This document shows, in pieces, positions 49,314 to 60,264 of a stretch of 64,000 bases of DNA. This stretch comes from Gilliamella sp. N-G2 (GTDB lineage Bacteria > Pseudomonadota > Gammaproteobacteria > Enterobacterales > Orbaceae): the NCBI RefSeq assembly GCF_002142215.1, contig NZ_NAST01000007.1, positions 44,341-108,340 of the forward strand, given 5' to 3'. Numbering within the stretch: the first letter of the stretch is position 1; each line of letters starts with the position of its first letter. The translations under genes and the position numbers were made by a program. The notes beneath the pieces were generated by a model. It was not told the origin of the DNA. It ran no database searches and was given only the letters and a program-made list of their open reading frames with translations.

Positions 49314-50249
49314 ATGACCAAATTTGCAATGGTATTCCCAGGACAAGGCTCACAAGCTGTAGGTATGTTAAAAGATCTTGCGGAAAACTATCCAGTTGTT
49401 AAGTCAACTTTTGATGAAGCGTCACAAGTGTTAGGTTATGATTTATGGGCTTTAGTGCAAGAAGGGCCAGCTGAAGAACTCAATAAAACTTGGCAAACTC
49501 AACCTGCATTACTTGCTTCATCGGTAGCTATTTACCGTGTTTGGCAAAGTATAAATGGTGCTCAACCTGAATTTATGGCTGGTCACAGTTTAGGAGAATA
49601 CTCAGCATTGGTATGTGCCGGCGTAATTGATTTTAAAGATGCCATTAAATTAGTTGAATTACGTGGAAAACTAATGCAAGAAGCGGTGCCAAGTGGTACT
49701 GGCGCGATGTTTGCTATTATTGGTTTAGATAACGATTCAATTCAAAAAGCATGTGAACAAGCGGCTCAAGGTCAAGTTGTTGCACCAGTTAATTTCAATT
49801 CACCAGGCCAAGTTGTTATTGCCGGTAATAAAGACGCTGTTGAACGCGCAGGTGCGCTTTGTAAAGAGGCTGGAGCTAAACGCGCATTACCGCTTGCAGT
49901 TAGTGTACCTTCTCATTGTGCTTTAATGAAACCTGCTGCTGATAAATTAGCGATAACTTTAAATGATATTACATTTAATACTCCTAAATTTGCGGTAATT
50001 AATAATGTCGATGTTAAAGTTGAAACATCAGCAGAAAAAATTAAAGCCGCATTAATAGCTCAGCTATATAGTCCTGTTCGTTGGACTGAAAGTGTTGAAG
50101 AAATGGCAAAACAAGGAGTGACACTGTTAATGGAAATGGGACCTGGTAAAGTATTAACTGGTTTAACTAAACGAATTGTTGATTCATTATCAGCATGCGC
50201 TGTTAATGATAAAGCGTCATTAGATGTTGCAATAGAAAATACTAAATAA
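49314..50249 (+). CDS. fabD: malonyl-CoA:ACP transacylase
   Basis: Loads malonate from CoA onto ACP. The 311 residues have FPGQGSQAVGM at the N-terminus, the nucleophile motif GHSLGEYSALV with Ser92, and VPSHCALMKPAADKL with the catalytic His. The length is as in E. coli (309). AAGGATTTC precedes the ATG. Confidence 0.97.
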   Translation: MTKFAMVFPGQGSQAVGMLKDLAENYPVVKSTFDEASQVLGYDLWALVQEGPAEELNKTWQTQPALLASSVAIYRVWQSINGAQPEFMAGHSLGEYSALVCAGVIDFKDAIKLVELRGKLMQEAVPSGTGAMFAIIGLDNDSIQKACEQAAQGQVVAPVNFNSPGQVVIAGNKDAVERAGALCKEAGAKRALPLAVSVPSHCALMKPAADKLAITLNDITFNTPKFAVINNVDVKVETSAEKIKAALIAQLYSPVRWTESVEEMAKQGVTLLMEMGPGKVLTGLTKRIVDSLSACAVNDKASLDVAIENTK

Positions 50250-50267
50250 ATGATAAAAGGGGTAGTT

Positions 50268-51002
50268 ATGAACCTATCAGGAAAAATTGCTTTAGTCACA
50301 GGTGCTAGCCGTGGAATTGGTAAAGCAATTGCAGAAAAATTAGTTGCTTGTGGTGCTACCGTAATTGGAACTGCAACAACAGAAAAAGGTGCACAAGCTA
50401 TAAGTGATTATTTAGGCTCTAACGGTAAAGGTTTAGCGCTAAATGTGACCGACGAAGCATCGATTGAATCAACCATTAATGCCATTAAAACGGAATTTGG
50501 CGATATCGATATTCTAGTTAATAATGCCGGTATTACCCGTGATAATTTATTAATGCGAATGAAAGAAGATGAATGGCAAGATATTTTAGATACTAATTTA
50601 ACATCGGTATTTCGTTTATCAAAAGCATTAATGCGTACTATGATGAAAAAACGTTATGGTAGAATCATTACTATAGGATCTGTTGTTGGGACTATGGGCA
50701 ATGCTGGCCAAGCTAACTATGCGGCGGCAAAAGCAGGATTGATTGGATTTAGTAAATCACTAGCACGTGAAGTTGCATCTCGAGGTATTACGGTAAATGT
50801 AGTCGCCCCAGGGTTCATTGCAACTGACATGACAGAAGCATTAACTGATGAACAAAAAGCGTTAACATTAGCACAAGTACCAGCAGGGCGTTTAGGCGAA
50901 CCAGCTGAAATTGCTAATGCAGTTGCGTTCTTTGCTTCTGATGAGGCATCTTACATCACTGGTGAAACTTTGCATGTCAATGGTGGCATGTATATGGTGT
51001 AA
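50268..51002 (+). CDS. fabG: 3-oxoacyl-ACP reductase
   Basis: NADPH-dependent short-chain dehydrogenase, 244 residues. Cofactor motif TGASRGIGKAIAEKL, then NNAGITRD, the catalytic SVVGTMGNAGQANYAAAKAG (Ser/Tyr/Lys) and the C-terminal GGMYMV. An ATG at 50250 abuts the fabD stop. The ATG at 50268 has AAAAGGGG six bases upstream and gives exactly the E. coli length and N-terminus, so it is preferred. Confidence 0.97.
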   Translation: MNLSGKIALVTGASRGIGKAIAEKLVACGATVIGTATTEKGAQAISDYLGSNGKGLALNVTDEASIESTINAIKTEFGDIDILVNNAGITRDNLLMRMKEDEWQDILDTNLTSVFRLSKALMRTMMKKRYGRIITIGSVVGTMGNAGQANYAAAKAGLIGFSKSLAREVASRGITVNVVAPGFIATDMTEALTDEQKALTLAQVPAGRLGEPAEIANAVAFFASDEASYITGETLHVNGGMYMV

Positions 51003-51151
51003 TTCATCAGAATAGTGTAAAATGAACCAATAATTTACTTTTTGAACAAAAATTAAGCAATTGGGTTGAAAAATGATTGGCATCTTTTTCAACATTTTAT
51101 AAACTTACATTCACCGCCACTTTCGGCGATATTTATAGGAAAAAAAAGAGT

Positions 51152-51385
51152 ATGAGCACTATTGAAGAGCGAGTTAAGAAAATTATTGTTGAGCAACTTG
51201 GTGTGAAAGAGGACGAAGTTAAAAATGAATCTTCTTTCGTTGAAGATCTTGGCGCTGACTCTCTTGATACAGTTGAATTAGTTATGGCTTTAGAAGAAGA
51301 ATTTGATACTGAAATTCCTGATGAAGAAGCTGAAAAAATTACAACTGTACAATCAGCAATTGATTACATTACTGCAAATCAATAA
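51152..51385 (+). CDS. acpP: acyl carrier protein
   Basis: 77-residue acidic four-helix carrier of fatty-acyl chains. The phosphopantetheine site is Ser37 in [20 protein letters not shown]. The frame runs back to 51077, but [16 protein letters not shown] at 51152 is the canonical start, with an AGGA upstream. It is followed by an intra-operon hairpin that may set its high expression relative to fabF. Confidence 0.98.
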   Translation: MSTIEERVKKIIVEQLGVKEDEVKNESSFVEDLGADSLDTVELVMALEEEFDTEIPDEEAEKITTVQSAIDYITANQ

Positions 51386-51406
51386 GGTTGGCAGAGTTTT
51401 CATAAT

Positions 51407-51437
51407 AGGCGGTCAAATGATCGCCTAGTTTGTATTT
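51407..51437 (+). terminator. hairpin between acpP and fabF
   Basis: AGGCGGTCA facing TGATCGCCT (one G-T pair), then AGTTTGTATTT. Probably a partial terminator or mRNA 3-prime end stabilising acpP. Confidence 0.6.
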
Positions 51438-51543
51438 ATGTCACTATTTTTCAAAAAAGAATTTGGCATAAGTTAATTCTGAAAACTGATAATAAAAATT
51501 TCAATGATTCAAATTTCATTTCAATCCTTTTCTGGAGGACAAT

Positions 51544-52788
51544 GTGTCTAAATGCAGAGTTGTTGTTACTGGAATGGGCATGATATCTCCAGTAGGTAAT
51601 ACAGTTGATTCTACTTGGCAAGCTTTATTAGCAGGTCAAAGTGGAGTAGAACTTATAGAACACTTTGATACAGCCCCTTTTGCAACGCGCTTCGCCGCGA
51701 TGGTTAAAGACTTTAATGGCGAAGATTATAATATTTCACGTAAAGATGCACGTAAAATGGATTATTTTATCCAATATGGTATTGCTGCAGGTATGCAGGC
51801 AATGCAAGACGCGGGCATTGAAATTACAGAAGAAAATGCTGAGCGCATCGGTTGTGCTATCGGTTCAGGTATTGGTGGACTAGGATTAATTGAAGAAAAT
51901 CATAGTGCATTAGTTAATGGTGGACCACGTAAAATTAGTCCTTTTTTTGTACCTTCAACTATAGTTAATATGATTGCAGGTCATTTATCCATCATTTATG
52001 GATTAAAAGGTCCAAGTATTACTATTGCTACTGCTTGCTCTTCTGGTGTACATAACATTGGCCATGCAGCTCGTATGATTGCTTATGGTGATGCTGATGC
52101 GATGTTAGCTGGAGGTGGTGAAAAAGCGAGTACTCCTCTTGGTATAGGCGGTTTTGGTGCCGCTAGAGCATTATCAACGAATAATGATAATCCAAAAGCT
52201 GCAAGTCGCCCATGGGATAAAGACCGTGATGGTTTTGTGCTTGGTGATGGGGCTGGTATCATGTTCCTAGAAGAATATGAACATGCTAAAAAGCGTGGTG
52301 CTAAAATTTATGCTGAAGTAGTTGGCTTTGGTATGAGTGGTGATGCTTATCATATGACTTCACCTCCAGCTGACGGTAGCGGAGCTGCATTAGCCATGAA
52401 ATGTGCAATTCGTGATGCAGGTATAACACCTGAACAAATTGGTTATATTAATGCTCATGGTACATCAACTCCTGCTGGTGACAAAGCTGAAACTCAGGCA
52501 GTTAAAAGTATTTTCCAAGAAAACGCTAATAAAGTAATGGTAAGTTCAACCAAATCTATGATTGGGCATTTACTAGGTGCTGCTGGTGCTGTTGAATCTA
52601 TTTTTACGGTGCTTGCCTTACGAGATCAGGCTGTTCCACCAACAATTAATCTAGATAATCCTGATGAAGGATGTGATCTTGATTATGTTCCACATACAGC
52701 TCGTCAAGTGAAAAACTTAGAATATGCTCTTTGTAATTCATTTGGTTTTGGTGGTACCAACGGTTCAGTTTTATTCAAGAAGATCTAA
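51544..52788 (+). CDS. fabF: 3-oxoacyl-ACP synthase II
   Basis: Elongating beta-ketoacyl-ACP synthase, 414 residues. The catalytic Cys165 sits in [14 protein letters not shown]. The two His motifs [14 protein letters not shown] and [15 protein letters not shown], and the C-terminal [14 protein letters not shown], complete the site. It has a GTG start (as in E. coli) with TGGAGG nine bases upstream. Last gene of the fab unit; a hairpin follows. Confidence 0.97.
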   Translation: MSKCRVVVTGMGMISPVGNTVDSTWQALLAGQSGVELIEHFDTAPFATRFAAMVKDFNGEDYNISRKDARKMDYFIQYGIAAGMQAMQDAGIEITEENAERIGCAIGSGIGGLGLIEENHSALVNGGPRKISPFFVPSTIVNMIAGHLSIIYGLKGPSITIATACSSGVHNIGHAARMIAYGDADAMLAGGGEKASTPLGIGGFGAARALSTNNDNPKAASRPWDKDRDGFVLGDGAGIMFLEEYEHAKKRGAKIYAEVVGFGMSGDAYHMTSPPADGSGAALAMKCAIRDAGITPEQIGYINAHGTSTPAGDKAETQAVKSIFQENANKVMVSSTKSMIGHLLGAAGAVESIFTVLALRDQAVPPTINLDNPDEGCDLDYVPHTARQVKNLEYALCNSFGFGGTNGSVLFKKI

Positions 52789-52797
52789 TCACCTTTC

Positions 52798-52823
52798 TTC
52801 CCATCACGGTTTAGTGATGGGAA
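52798..52823 (+). terminator. terminator after fabF
   Basis: TTCCCATCAC / GTGATGGGAA, 10-bp perfect stem with a GGTTTA loop, 10 bases after the stop. The T tract is poor (TCATCTAATTT). Confidence 0.7.
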
Positions 52824-53020
52824 TCATCTAATTTAATCTTTTGACAATACTTTTCAAAATAAAAAATGTGGCATATACCTCATTTTTAAAAATATTTAGT
52901 AGCTTATTCATAATAAAAGCGTATGTTTACACGTAACCACATAGATAAAAAATATTTTTCTCAATAATGGTAATAAGATTTATCTATGCAAGATTTTTTT
53001 AATTTTTAGGAGTTGTTATT

Positions 53021-54112
53021 ATGATTACTACTGCACTTTTCCCTAATCGTTACATTCAAGGTTTTAATGCCATTGAAAATAGTTTAGGCGAAGAATTAGC
53101 AAGGTTAGGTAAAAAAGCGTTATTGTTGGAAAGTCCATCTGCCCACAAAAATTTATCTAAAACTATCGAAAAATCACTATCCGGTAAGATTGAAAGTGTA
53201 GTTGATATTTTTAACCGAGAGTGTAGTGACGAAGAGATAACAAGAATTATTGAGTTAGCCAAAGCTCAAAATATTGATGTGATTGTTGGTATCGGTGGAG
53301 GTAAGGTTATTGATACCGCAAAAGCGGTTGCCGCGACTATTAATTATCCTTGTGTTGTTGTACCAACACTAGCCTCAACCGATGCGCCTTGTAGTGCTTT
53401 ATCAGTAATTTATACCTCAACAGGTGAATTTAAACGCTATTTTGTATTACCAAGAAATCCTGATGTCGTTTTAGTTGATTCAAAAGTTATTGCTAATGCA
53501 CCTGCAAGATTTTTAGTTGCAGGTATGGGGGATGCTTTAGCCACTTGGTTTGAAGCTGAAGATTGTCGACAATCAAAAGCTGGAAACATGACAGGGCGAC
53601 CAGGCCCAATGACCGCCTTTGCGCTAGCAAAATTTTGTTTTGAAATATTGTTAAAATATGGTGTTCAGGCTAAAAATGCTTGTGAACAAAAAGTAGTAAC
53701 CTCTGCACTAGAGCATGTGATTGAAGCCAATACACTACTTTCTGGATTAGGATTTGAAAGTGGCGGGCTTTCAGCTGCTCATGCCATTCATAATGGATTT
53801 ACCGCATTAGAAGCGACACATCAGTATTGGCATGGTGAAAAAGTGGCGTTTGGTACCCTAGCTATGTTAATGTTAATTGATAGTGATCCACAAATGATCG
53901 AAACTGTTTATCATTTTTGTCAGTCCGTAGGGTTGCCAACTACGCTAGCAGAAATTGGCTTAGCTAATGTTAGCGATGATGATTTGATGCAAGTGGCAAC
54001 TTTAGCTTGTGCGCAAGGTGAGTCAATTCATAATTCTCCAGCTGAAGTTTCTCCAGAAACAGTATTCGCAGCAATAAAAGCAGCTAATGCTGAAGGTTTA
54101 CGACGCAAATAA
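53021..54112 (+). CDS. gldA: glycerol dehydrogenase (iron/zinc alcohol-dehydrogenase family)
   Basis: NAD-dependent dehydrogenase oxidising glycerol to dihydroxyacetone (or reducing methylglyoxal). The 363 residues have the NAD loop VGIGGGKVIDTAKAVA and the PTLASTDAPCSALSVIY loop. Metal ligands lie in GMGDALATWFEAE (Asp), LSAAHAIHNGF (His) and YWHGEKVAFG (His). The length matches E. coli GldA (367). TAGGAG precedes the ATG. It stands alone, with no dihydroxyacetone kinase nearby, between the fab unit and dnaE. Confidence 0.93.
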   Translation: MITTALFPNRYIQGFNAIENSLGEELARLGKKALLLESPSAHKNLSKTIEKSLSGKIESVVDIFNRECSDEEITRIIELAKAQNIDVIVGIGGGKVIDTAKAVAATINYPCVVVPTLASTDAPCSALSVIYTSTGEFKRYFVLPRNPDVVLVDSKVIANAPARFLVAGMGDALATWFEAEDCRQSKAGNMTGRPGPMTAFALAKFCFEILLKYGVQAKNACEQKVVTSALEHVIEANTLLSGLGFESGGLSAAHAIHNGFTALEATHQYWHGEKVAFGTLAMLMLIDSDPQMIETVYHFCQSVGLPTTLAEIGLANVSDDDLMQVATLACAQGESIHNSPAEVSPETVFAAIKAANAEGLRRK

Positions 54113-54141
54113 TTTTAGCACTTATCCAGATAAATTTGCTT

Positions 54142-54169
54142 AACTTCTGTTATTTTTTTAACGGAAGTT
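54142..54169 (+). terminator. terminator-like hairpin after gldA
   Basis: AACTTCTGTTA / TAACGGAAGTT, 11-bp stem with one T-G pair and an all-T loop, 30 bases after gldA. Flanking T tract is short. Confidence 0.55.
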
Positions 54170-54278
54170 TTACTAATTGCTTAATTGGCTGATTTTGCGA
54201 TAAATAAAGACAATAATAATATTCATCTAGTTTATGCTATAATTGTAACTAATTTTTTGTGTAATAATTTTGGTAAAT

Positions 54279-57200
54279 ATGACTGAACCTAAGTTTATTC
54301 ATCTTCATTTGCATAGCGATTTTTCAATGGTTGACGGCATTGCTAAAGTGGGCGCTTTAGTCAATGAAATAAGCAAATTGCAAATGCCTGCTTTTGCGAT
54401 TACTGATTTTACCAATCTTTGCGGACTAGTTAAGTTCTATGGTTCTGCCATGGGAAAAGGCATAAAACCCATTATTGGTGCTGACTTAGCAGTTAAAAGT
54501 TCACAATTAAATGATGATATTTATCGATTAACTATATTAGCGGCTAATAATACCGGCTATCAAAATCTTACAATGCTAATTTCAAAAGCTTATCAGCGAG
54601 GTTATATCGGTGATATGCCAGTTGTTGATCAAGAATGGTTAACTCTGCATCGAGAAGGATTAATCATATTAGCTGGTCGGGAAAGTGATATTGGTATTGG
54701 TGTTATTCGTGATAATCAAGCGATTATTGATGAGGCCGTCAATTATTATTTAGATCATTTTGATCAACATTTTTATTTTGAATTAGTTCGTACCAATCGC
54801 GTTAATGAAGAGTTATTTATTTATAGTGCTATTAAATTAGCTGAACAATATTCCTTACCCGTTGTGGCAACTAATGATGTTCGTTTCTTGACTCCTTCTG
54901 ATTTTGAAGCGCATGAAATTCGCGTCGCGATTCATGACGGTAATACACTTGACGATCCAAATAGACCGAAAAATTACTCATCTGAGCAATATTTGCGCTC
55001 AGAACAAGAGATGTGTAAATTATTTTCCGACATTCCTGAAGCATTGGAAAATAGTGTTGAAATAGCCAAACGATGTAATGTAACTATTCGCCTCGGTGAA
55101 TATTTTTTACCTCAATTTCCTACCGGTGATATGTCGACCGAAGAATTTTTGGTACATAAATCGCGTCAGGGTCTAGAAGAACGATTAGCGTTTCTTTTTC
55201 CTGATCCGGAAGAACGAAAACAAAAACGTTCACAATATGATGAGCGATTAGAAACAGAATTAAACGTAATAAATCAGATGGGGTTTCCGGGTTACTTTTT
55301 GATCGTAATGGAATTTATTCAATGGTCGAAAGATAACGATATTCCCGTTGGCCCTGGACGTGGTTCAGGGGCAGGATCACTGGTTGCGTATGCTTTAAAA
55401 ATAACTGATTTAGATCCATTAGCATTTGATTTACTGTTTGAACGTTTTTTGAATCCAGAACGGGTTTCTATGCCGGATTTTGATGTCGACTTTTGTATGG
55501 AAAAGCGTGATATGGTTATTGATCACGTTGCTGATATGTATGGTCGGGATGCGGTATCTCAAATTATTACCTTTGGTACTATGGCTGCTAAAGCGGTTAT
55601 TCGTGATGTAGGGCGAGTACTTGGCCATCCTTATGGATTTGTTGATCGTATATCAAAATTAATTCCTCTTGATCCTGGTATGACCTTAGCTAAAGCATTT
55701 GAAGCTGAACCACAATTGCAAGAGCTTTATGATAATAATGAAGAGGTTAAATCGCTTATTGATATCGCCAGACAGTTGGAAGGGGTAACTCGCAATGCCG
55801 GTAAACATGCTGGTGGCGTAGTAATATCCCCGACGAAGATCACTGATTTTTCTCCTATTTATTGTGATTCTGAGGGGCATCATCCTGTAACTCAATTTGA
55901 TAAAAATGATGTTGAATATGCAGGACTGGTTAAATTTGACTTCTTAGGATTACGCACCTTAACCATTATTGACTGGGCGATTAAAATGATTAATGAGCGT
56001 CAGTTAAGGGATGGTAAGCCAACAGTTGATATTACGCGTATTCCATTAGATGATGAAGAATCTTTCCAATTATTATTAAAGGCTGAAACTACAGCGGTTT
56101 TTCAATTGGAATCGCGTGGTATGAAAGATTTGATCAGGCGATTAAAGCCCGACTGTTTTGAAGATATGATCGCTTTAGTTGCTTTATTTCGACCGGGGCC
56201 GTTACAGTCAGGGATGGTGGATAATTTTATTGACCGTAAGCATGGACGAGAAGAAGTATCTTATCCAGATATCAATCACCAACACGAATCTCTTAAACCA
56301 ATATTAGAACCAACTTATGGCATAATTTTATATCAAGAACAAGTTATGCAAATTGCCCAAACACTATCTGGTTATACGCTAGGTGGCGCAGACTTGTTAC
56401 GACGAGCGATGGGTAAGAAAAAACCAGAAGAGATGGCTAAGCAGCGTTCTGTTTTTAAAGAAGGTGCGGAAAGGCAAGGCGTTGATGGTGAACTTTCAAT
56501 GCATATTTTTGATCTGGTTGAAAAATTTGCTGGTTATGGCTTTAATAAATCTCACTCTGCTGCTTATGCACTTGTTTCCTATCAGACTTTATGGTTAAAG
56601 ACACATTATCCGGCTGAATTTATGGCTGCAGTAATGACTGCTGATATGGACAATACTGATAAAATTGTTGGTTTAGTTGACGAATGTCTACGAATGGGGT
56701 TGCAAGTTAATCCTCCTGATATTAATAGTGGTCTTTACCATTTTCATGTGAATGATAAAGGTGAAATTGTTTACGGTATTGGTGCTATAAAGGGAGTAGG
56801 GGAAGGCCCAATAGAAGCTATTGTTGAAGCTCGTAATAGCGGTGGTTATTTTAAAAATATCTTCGAGCTTTGTGCTCGAACGGATATGAAAAAAATTAAT
56901 CGTCGGGTGTTAGAGAAATTAACTATGGCAGGTGCTTTTGATAAATTAGGACCACATAGAGCGGCTATTTTACATAGTATCAATGATGCAATGCAAGCGG
57001 CAGATCAATACGCTAAAGCGAAGAATATTGGTCAAGAAGATATGTTTGGTGTCCTTGCTGAAGAGCCAGAACAAGTTGAGCACGCATATGCTGCTGTACC
57101 TGAATTACCGGCACAAGTTTTACTTGATGGTGAACGTGAAGCATTAGGACTTTATTTAACCGGCCATCCGGTTACCCAATATTTAAAAGAACTCAATCGA

Positions 57201-57758
57201 TATTCAGGGGGCCTTCGTATTAGTGAGGCAGCTCCTACTGGATGGGGCAAAATGGCTACTTTTGCTGGTATTGTTGTTGATGCCAGAGTTCGAATTACCA
57301 AAAAAGGTAATAAAATTGGATTATTCACTTTAGATGATAGGTCAGGGCGAATTGATGGCATGCTTTTTTCTGAAGCATTAGATAAATTTGGTCATTTACT
57401 GGTAAAAGATAAAATTCTAATTGTTTCAGGGCAAGTAAGTCATGATGATTTCAATGGTGGGTTTAAATTATCTGTTCGTGATATTGTTGATTTAAAAGAT
57501 GCTCGGGCTAAATATGTTAAAGGGTTAGCTATTACATTAACTGATATTGAGGTTAATCGGGCAATCTTACAACGACTACAGCAAATTATAGAGCCTTATC
57601 GACACGGTAGTGTTCCAATTAATTTATATTATCAAAGAGAAGACTCTATCGTACGCCTACAATTTGGTACCACTTGGCGTATAGTACCTGAAGATGCACT
57701 AATAATAGAACTAAAAACCTTATTAGGTAACGAGCGTGTAAATTTTGAATTTGATTAA
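54279..57758 (+). CDS. dnaE: DNA polymerase III alpha subunit
   Basis: Replicative polymerase, 1159 residues (E. coli 1160). The N-terminal PHP domain begins [15 protein letters not shown]. The C-family polymerase core has [18 protein letters not shown] and [14 protein letters not shown] with catalytic Asp400 and Asp402 (E. coli 401/403). The fingers, helix-hairpin-helix and OB domains extend to the C-terminus (NERVNFEFD). The frame runs to a TTG at 54270; the ATG at 54279 matches the family start. It is separated by 240 bases from accA, which follows it as in E. coli. Confidence 0.98.
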   Translation: MTEPKFIHLHLHSDFSMVDGIAKVGALVNEISKLQMPAFAITDFTNLCGLVKFYGSAMGKGIKPIIGADLAVKSSQLNDDIYRLTILAANNTGYQNLTMLISKAYQRGYIGDMPVVDQEWLTLHREGLIILAGRESDIGIGVIRDNQAIIDEAVNYYLDHFDQHFYFELVRTNRVNEELFIYSAIKLAEQYSLPVVATNDVRFLTPSDFEAHEIRVAIHDGNTLDDPNRPKNYSSEQYLRSEQEMCKLFSDIPEALENSVEIAKRCNVTIRLGEYFLPQFPTGDMSTEEFLVHKSRQGLEERLAFLFPDPEERKQKRSQYDERLETELNVINQMGFPGYFLIVMEFIQWSKDNDIPVGPGRGSGAGSLVAYALKITDLDPLAFDLLFERFLNPERVSMPDFDVDFCMEKRDMVIDHVADMYGRDAVSQIITFGTMAAKAVIRDVGRVLGHPYGFVDRISKLIPLDPGMTLAKAFEAEPQLQELYDNNEEVKSLIDIARQLEGVTRNAGKHAGGVVISPTKITDFSPIYCDSEGHHPVTQFDKNDVEYAGLVKFDFLGLRTLTIIDWAIKMINERQLRDGKPTVDITRIPLDDEESFQLLLKAETTAVFQLESRGMKDLIRRLKPDCFEDMIALVALFRPGPLQSGMVDNFIDRKHGREEVSYPDINHQHESLKPILEPTYGIILYQEQVMQIAQTLSGYTLGGADLLRRAMGKKKPEEMAKQRSVFKEGAERQGVDGELSMHIFDLVEKFAGYGFNKSHSAAYALVSYQTLWLKTHYPAEFMAAVMTADMDNTDKIVGLVDECLRMGLQVNPPDINSGLYHFHVNDKGEIVYGIGAIKGVGEGPIEAIVEARNSGGYFKNIFELCARTDMKKINRRVLEKLTMAGAFDKLGPHRAAILHSINDAMQAADQYAKAKNIGQEDMFGVLAEEPEQVEHAYAAVPELPAQVLLDGEREALGLYLTGHPVTQYLKELNRYSGGLRISEAAPTGWGKMATFAGIVVDARVRITKKGNKIGLFTLDDRSGRIDGMLFSEALDKFGHLLVKDKILIVSGQVSHDDFNGGFKLSVRDIVDLKDARAKYVKGLAITLTDIEVNRAILQRLQQIIEPYRHGSVPINLYYQREDSIVRLQFGTTWRIVPEDALIIELKTLLGNERVNFEFD

Positions 57759-57998
57759 TTAAGTTATATTAATCGAATAAGTAATAAAAAATCTGGTCTA
57801 TTTAGAAATAAAGATTTAAATAAACATTAAAGGTGCTATTTAACCTGTTTAAGTGTATTAATAATAAATATTGATGACTTCAATGACAATTACATAGTAA
57901 AATTGATTTAATTTTATTTTAATAAATAGTCTGTATACTAAATTTAGTAACGTATTTTTTATAAAATACAAATAATACAAGAGGCAATCACAAGCGTT

Positions 57999-58958
57999 AT
58001 GAACAATTTTTTGGAATTTGAAAAGCCGATAGCGGAATTAGAAGCAAAAATTAATTCCTTAAAGAATATTGATTCGCAACAAGTTGAATTAGATATTAAT
58101 TTAGATAAAGAAATTAAGCAATTAAATCAGAAAAGTCGTGAATTGACTAAAAAAATATTTTCTAATCTATCACCTTGGGATGTGGCTCAGTTAGCTAGGC
58201 ACCCTAATCGCCCGTATACATTAGACTACATTAATGAAATTTTTACCGATTTTGACGAGTTGGCTGGTGATCGAGCTTATGCGGATGATAAAGCAATTGT
58301 TGGTGGCATAGCGCGCATAGATGACCGCCCCGTTATGGTTATTGGGCACCAAAAAGGCCGTGAAACCAAACAGAAAATCTATCGTAACTTTGGTATGCCT
58401 GCGCCAGAAGGTTACCGTAAAGCATTGAGATTAATGCAAATGGCTGAGCGATTTAAGTTACCAATTATTACATTTATTGATACACCAGGAGCCTATCCTG
58501 GAATTGGTGCAGAGGAAAGAGGACAAGCTGAGGCAATTGCCCGTAACCTACGTGAAATGTCACGATTAAATGTACCAACAATTTGTACTGTCATTGGTGA
58601 AGGAGGATCAGGTGGCGCACTTGCAATTGGTGTCGCAGATAAAGTCAATATGCTACAGTATAGTACTTACTCAGTTATTTCTCCTGAAGGTTGTGCGTCT
58701 ATTCTTTGGAAAAGTGCAGATAAAGCACCTGTGGCGGCTGAGGCAATGAATATGACAGCAGATAAATTGATAAAACTAAAACTTATTGATGCTGTTATAC
58801 CCGAACCTCTAGGTGGTGCACATCGTGATTATACGGCGGTTGCCGCTTCACTTAAAAAGCAATTATTATCTGATCTCGATGAATTGGAAAGTTTGGAATT
58901 ATCAGTACTACTTGAAAGACGTTTCCAGCGTCTTATGAATTATGGTTATGTACGCTAA
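57999..58958 (+). CDS. accA: acetyl-CoA carboxylase carboxyltransferase alpha subunit
   Basis: With AccD transfers CO2 from carboxybiotin to acetyl-CoA, making malonyl-CoA. The 319 residues equal the E. coli length. [15 protein letters not shown] opens the protein. Core motifs are [37 protein letters not shown] and [15 protein letters not shown], and it ends [17 protein letters not shown] precedes the ATG. dgkA follows after 14 bases, so the two are probably co-transcribed. Confidence 0.97.
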   Translation: MNNFLEFEKPIAELEAKINSLKNIDSQQVELDINLDKEIKQLNQKSRELTKKIFSNLSPWDVAQLARHPNRPYTLDYINEIFTDFDELAGDRAYADDKAIVGGIARIDDRPVMVIGHQKGRETKQKIYRNFGMPAPEGYRKALRLMQMAERFKLPIITFIDTPGAYPGIGAEERGQAEAIARNLREMSRLNVPTICTVIGEGGSGGALAIGVADKVNMLQYSTYSVISPEGCASILWKSADKAPVAAEAMNMTADKLIKLKLIDAVIPEPLGGAHRDYTAVAASLKKQLLSDLDELESLELSVLLERRFQRLMNYGYVR

Positions 58959-58972
58959 AATGGAATGTAAAA

Positions 58973-59341
58973 ATGGATAAGCCTAAGGGATTAAAACGCA
59001 TAATTAATGCTACTAAATATTCTTTTAAGGGATTTAAATCAGCAATAAAATACGAAACTGCATTTCGTCAGGAATTGATTTTATTAATTGTTGCTTATAT
59101 TACAGTTATGCTTATCAATTTCTCAATTTACGAACGAATTTTATTGTTGGGTTCAATTGGTGTTGTAATGATTGTAGAGTTAATCAATAGTGCTATTGAA
59201 TGCGTGGTGGATCGTATTGGTAGTGAAAGGCATGAATTGTCTGGACGGGCAAAAGATTATGGTTCTGCAGCGGTTTTTCTTTCTCTGTTACTAACTATAA
59301 TTTTATGGATTTATCTGTTTGCTTGTCACTTCTTTCCTTAA
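58973..59341 (+). CDS. dgkA: diacylglycerol kinase
   Basis: Small trimeric inner-membrane kinase, 122 residues, three helices. It recycles diacylglycerol from membrane-derived oligosaccharide synthesis. A short amphipathic N-terminus (TKYSFKGFKSAIKYETAFRQE) precedes the helices; the active site is in VELINSAIECVVDRI with the catalytic Glu residues, then HELSGRAKDYGSAAVF. A strong terminator follows. Confidence 0.95.
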   Translation: MDKPKGLKRIINATKYSFKGFKSAIKYETAFRQELILLIVAYITVMLINFSIYERILLLGSIGVVMIVELINSAIECVVDRIGSERHELSGRAKDYGSAAVFLSLLLTIILWIYLFACHFFP

Positions 59342-59371
59342 TCTAGAGTCTAGATTTTCTAAATTATCGAT

Positions 59372-59404
59372 AAAAAATGCGAGAAATTCTCGCATTTTTT
59401 TATT
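59372..59404. terminator. strong terminator between convergent dgkA and rlmJ
   Basis: AAAAAATGCGAG, AAATT loop, CTCGCATTTTTTTATTTTT. Symmetrical, so it can serve both strands. Confidence 0.93.
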
Positions 59405-59421
59405 TTTAAAAACAGTTTAAA

Positions 59422-60264
59422 TCATTCAGACACTAACTCTTTGATAAGATAATTCCCTGTTTTTTCTGTATCCAGCGTGTTTTTTAACCACGGCATAATG
59501 GTTTGCATTTGTTGTTGTAATTTCCATGGCGGATTAATAACGATCATACCTGAAGCCGTCATACCTTTCTGGTTATTATCTGGTTTGATTGCAAATTCAA
59601 ATTGAGAAATTTTCTTAATCCCTAAGTTAACAATTTCATCTATCATCTTTTGCGTTTGAGTTCGAGAAACAACCGGATACCAAATTAAATAAATGCCAGT
59701 TGCGAAACGTTTATATGCTTCTAATAATGCTTTAGGGATTTTTTGATAATCATCTTTTATTTCATATGAAGGATCAATCAAAACAATGCCTCGACGAGAT
59801 TCGGGAGGTAGTTTTGATTTTAATTGTGAAAATCCATCTTCTCTTAAAACTCGAGCCCGTTTATCTTTACTGAATTCTTGTCGCAACAATGGATAATCTG
59901 TAGGATGAAGCTCAGTGAGATTGATTTTGTCTTGTTCTCTTAGTAATTGTTTAGCTATTAAAGGGGAGCCTAAATAATATTTTAAATTATCGAAAGGATT
60001 ATAACGTTTTAAAACCGATAAATAGGTGTTTAGTAACTCAGGTGTTTCGGATTGTTGCCAAATTAAATTGATACCAGATAAATATTCCCCTGTTTTTTCA
60101 GAATGTTCACTTTGTAGTAAATAACGACCGGCTCCCGAATGAGTATCTAAGTATAAAAATGGTTTTTCTTTTTCTTTTAATGAGTTAATACATAGCGTTA
60201 ATACAATGTGTTTCAATACATCGGCATGGTTGCCAGCGTGATAGCTATGACGATAGCTTAACAT
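59422..60264 (-). CDS. rlmJ: 23S rRNA (adenine-2030-N6)-methyltransferase
   Basis: SAM-dependent methyltransferase, 280 residues, as E. coli RlmJ (YhiR). It starts MLSYRHSYHAGNHADVLKHIVL; DTHSGAGRYLL forms the SAM-binding loop, and the catalytic motif is DPSYEIKDDY (a DPPY variant with Ser). SGMIVINPPWKL follows. Its ATG overlaps the end of the upstream membrane-protein gene by 7 bases. It is the last gene of the metK-sprT unit. Confidence 0.94.
   Translation of the reverse strand: MLSYRHSYHAGNHADVLKHIVLTLCINSLKEKEKPFLYLDTHSGAGRYLLQSEHSEKTGEYLSGINLIWQQSETPELLNTYLSVLKRYNPFDNLKYYLGSPLIAKQLLREQDKINLTELHPTDYPLLRQEFSKDKRARVLREDGFSQLKSKLPPESRRGIVLIDPSYEIKDDYQKIPKALLEAYKRFATGIYLIWYPVVSRTQTQKMIDEIVNLGIKKISQFEFAIKPDNNQKGMTASGMIVINPPWKLQQQMQTIMPWLKNTLDTEKTGNYLIKELVSE

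Noticed and set aside
52920..52950. CRP-like palindrome TATGT...ACATA upstream of gldA
   Set aside because: The spacing between half-sites is 8 rather than 6 and the inner bases do not match TGTGA/TCACA.
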